Assembly: GCA_964475385.1 (NCBI GenBank)
Contig: CAYYWV010000127.1
Span: 1-6,234, forward strand
Source of the DNA: CAYYWV01 sp964475385
Lineage (GTDB): Bacteria; Pseudomonadota; Alphaproteobacteria; JAAXGF01
Direction: 5' to 3'
DNA: 6,234 bases
How positions within the stretch are numbered: the first letter of the stretch is position 1; every line of letters begins with the position of its first letter. Positions 5,316 through 6,234 of the stretch are shown here, one piece after another. A model generated the notes under the pieces. It searched no databases, was not told the origin of the DNA, and saw only the letters and a list, made by a program, of their open reading frames with translations. A program made the translations under genes and the position numbers.

Positions 5316-5819
5316 TCAGCTCTCGCCGCGCTCGTCGAGGAAGCACACGAGATCGAGCGGCGGCGGCGCGAGCCCCGCCTGGGTGAGCATGCAGTGCGCC
5401 TGGCCGCGGTGATGGGTCTGGTGGTTGAAGAGCGTGAGCAGGATGTGGTCGGTGCGGACCGTTTGCATGTCTTTGCCGCCGACCATCGGTCGGTAGGCGA
5501 CGGGCGCGGCGAGGCGGGCGTCGTCGAGGCTCTCGACCAGGGCGGTGAGGCGCGCGTCCTCGGCCTCGCGCGCGGCGCGCAAGGATTCGAAGTCGTCGTG
5601 GAGAATCTGGTCGAGCGCGGCGATGCCGTGCTCGACGCCTTCGATCCGGGCGCGCCACAGCCGGTCGACCACCAGGATGTGGTTGAGCGTGTGGTGGATC
5701 GAGCCGAAGTACGCGCCCCGGTCCTCGCGGTAGGCGGCGTCGCTCAATTGGGCGACCGTCTCATAGAGCCGGCGGTTGACCCAGGCGTTGAACCGGGCCA
5801 TCAGAACGTACTGGTTCAT
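5316..5819 (-). CDS. DinB/YfiT-family putative metal-dependent protein
   Basis: The 167-residue product has the DinB (four-helix bundle) layout. It starts MNQYVLMARFNAWVN, has LNHILVVDRLW with H47 at the first metal position, and ends its helical core with FNHQTHHRGQ, where H133 and H137 complete a three-histidine metal site. The length is typical (about 160-170). Members include thiol-dependent transferases and stress-induced proteins of unknown activity; this one cannot be placed further. An upstream in-frame start would add 77 residues that are only an out-of-frame reading of the neighbouring gene. AAAAGG (complement of 5828-5833), 8 nt before the ATG at 5819, fixes the start. The start overlaps the stop of the membrane-protein gene as ATGA, so the two are probably co-transcribed and translationally coupled. 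The gene is convergent with the DUF1192 gene and ends at a GC hairpin. Confidence 0.88.
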   Translation of the reverse strand: MNQYVLMARFNAWVNRRLYETVAQLSDAAYREDRGAYFGSIHHTLNHILVVDRLWRARIEGVEHGIAALDQILHDDFESLRAAREAEDARLTALVESLDDARLAAPVAYRPMVGGKDMQTVRTDHILLTLFNHQTHHRGQAHCMLTQAGLAPPPLDLVCFLDERGES

Positions 5820-6058
5820 GGGTCTCGCCTTTTCTGGTCTCGTCGGGGAAAGGCCGGCCCGGAACGGCGGCTCATGTAAAGAAGCCAACCGATCGGCCCC
5901 AGCATCAGCACCAGCACGATCCACCCCGTGCGCGGGCCGAGCGGGCAGCGCGCGCCCGGCGGCGGCAGGAACGGCCCGCCGCGCTTCGAGACCGCCACGT
6001 GGGCGAGCGGAAGCGCGAAGCCCGCCGCCAGCACGATCAACGCCGCCCAATCCGTCAT
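5816..6058 (-). CDS. Small two-helix inner-membrane protein of unknown function
   Basis: The 80-residue product has two hydrophobic segments, about 4-23 (WAALIVLAAGFALPLAHVAV) and about 45-62 (GWIVLVLMLGPIGWLLYM). A Pro/Gly-rich loop joins them and a strongly basic tail follows (SRRSGPAFPRRDQKRR). The basic tail predicts a cytoplasmic C-terminus. The second helix, with its GPIGWLLY turn, resembles the short PLD-nuclease N-terminal membrane module, but the first half does not clearly match, and no nuclease domain is present. GGAAGG (complement of 6065-6070), 6 nt before the ATG, supports the start. Its TGA overlaps the DinB start by 4 bp (ATGA). It is the first gene of the pair, with the AT-rich region holding the CtrA-type site 76 bp or more upstream. 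I do not recognise a function. Confidence 0.72.
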   Translation of the reverse strand: MTDWAALIVLAAGFALPLAHVAVSKRGGPFLPPPGARCPLGPRTGWIVLVLMLGPIGWLLYMSRRSGPAFPRRDQKRRDP

Positions 6059-6234
6059 GGTCCGCCTTCCGCCTTCGCCTTGTTCCGGCCTATTTCCCGT
6101 CGGGCGCGAAAAAATGAAAAGGGTTATTTTTCGTTAACCATATTTTAAGCTTCACAGGGCATCATGCGCCATACGCCTCGGGATTTCCCTGATCCCTGGT
6201 GTGTTCTCCGGACTTTCTGAAGCCTCCCTGTTGA
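6059..6234. promoter_or_regulatory. Upstream regulatory region at the right window edge
   Basis: This 176 bp stretch is upstream of the leftward membrane-protein/DinB pair and includes an AT-rich core (6108-6150). That core has an inverted repeat (CGAAAAA at 6107-6113, TTTTTCG at 6127-6133) and the CtrA-type site. No protein-coding segment is convincing: the only rightward ATG frame (6164-6220) gives 18 residues without a ribosome site. A gene starting beyond 6234 may share this region. Confidence 0.5.
6134..6148. promoter_or_regulatory. Full CtrA-type binding site (TTAA-N7-TTAA)
   Basis: TTAA at 6134-6137 and TTAA at 6145-6148 are separated by exactly 7 nt (CCATATT). The left part reads TTAACCAT, the common extended half-site of CtrA-controlled promoters. 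CtrA is the response regulator that times cell-cycle and flagellar genes in Alphaproteobacteria. The site is 76 bp before the leftward membrane-protein ATG, or at least 86 bp before any rightward gene beyond the window, so its target is undecided. Confidence 0.6.

Noticed and set aside
5820..6050. A 77-residue N-terminal extension of the DinB protein
   Set aside because: The extension is an out-of-frame reading of the membrane-protein gene. The internal ATG at 5819 has its own ribosome site and starts exactly at the family N-terminus.
6107..6133. A CGAAAAA/TTTTTCG inverted repeat considered as a terminator
   Set aside because: The stem is almost entirely A-T with a 13 nt loop, and no gene is known to end here. 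It is noted only as part of the regulatory region.
6180..6196. A GGGAT/ATCCC hairpin near the right edge
   Set aside because: The 5 bp stem with a 7 nt loop is within chance expectation and there is no T-run or gene end to give it a role.
6164..6220. An 18-codon rightward small open frame after the CtrA-type site
   Set aside because: It has no ribosome-binding site and no recognisable peptide, and such a length is expected by chance.

Overview
The window looks like chromosomal DNA from a GC-rich alphaproteobacterium. The base composition is very GC-rich. Two genes belong to families found essentially only in Alphaproteobacteria (DUF1013/TrcR at 2163-2759 and DUF1192 at 5080-5265). A full CtrA-type site (TTAA-N7-TTAA) lies at 6134-6148, and GANTC sites (the CcrM methylation target) cluster in two non-coding spots. 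The order or genus cannot be fixed from this sequence alone. No phage, transposon, CRISPR, tRNA or rRNA was seen, and nothing here amounts to a clearly new multi-gene system.

Layout. The left edge holds the first 22 codons of a leftward acyl-CoA synthetase (1-67). It diverges, across a 178 bp gap, from a complete rightward propionyl-CoA/short-chain acyl-CoA synthetase (246-2153). That gene converges almost end to end (9 bp apart) on the leftward regulator gene trcR (2163-2759), and a palindrome holds both stop codons. Upstream of trcR on the same strand is a PIG3-like NAD(P)H:quinone oxidoreductase (2866-3867). This gene diverges from a rightward D-2-hydroxyacid dehydrogenase (4000-5010), and the gap between them contains a perfect 15 bp tandem duplication. 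A small DUF1192 coiled-coil gene follows (5080-5265) with its own likely promoter overlapping the dehydrogenase stop. It runs into a hexamer array and a GC hairpin, which separate it from a convergent, translationally coupled leftward pair: a two-helix membrane protein (5816-6058) and a DinB-family protein (5316-5819). The right end (6059-6234) is AT-richer regulatory DNA with the CtrA-type site.

How the parts relate. The left genes point to activation of organic acids to CoA thioesters. The oxidoreductase and the dehydrogenase are NAD(P)H-dependent reductases with no visible pathway link to each other. The more distinctive theme is cell-cycle regulation: a TrcR-type regulator with paired GANTC sites in its leader, a four-site GANTC cluster at the end of the DUF1192 gene, and a CtrA-type site at the right edge. 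That theme is inferred from motifs and is not demonstrated by the sequence.
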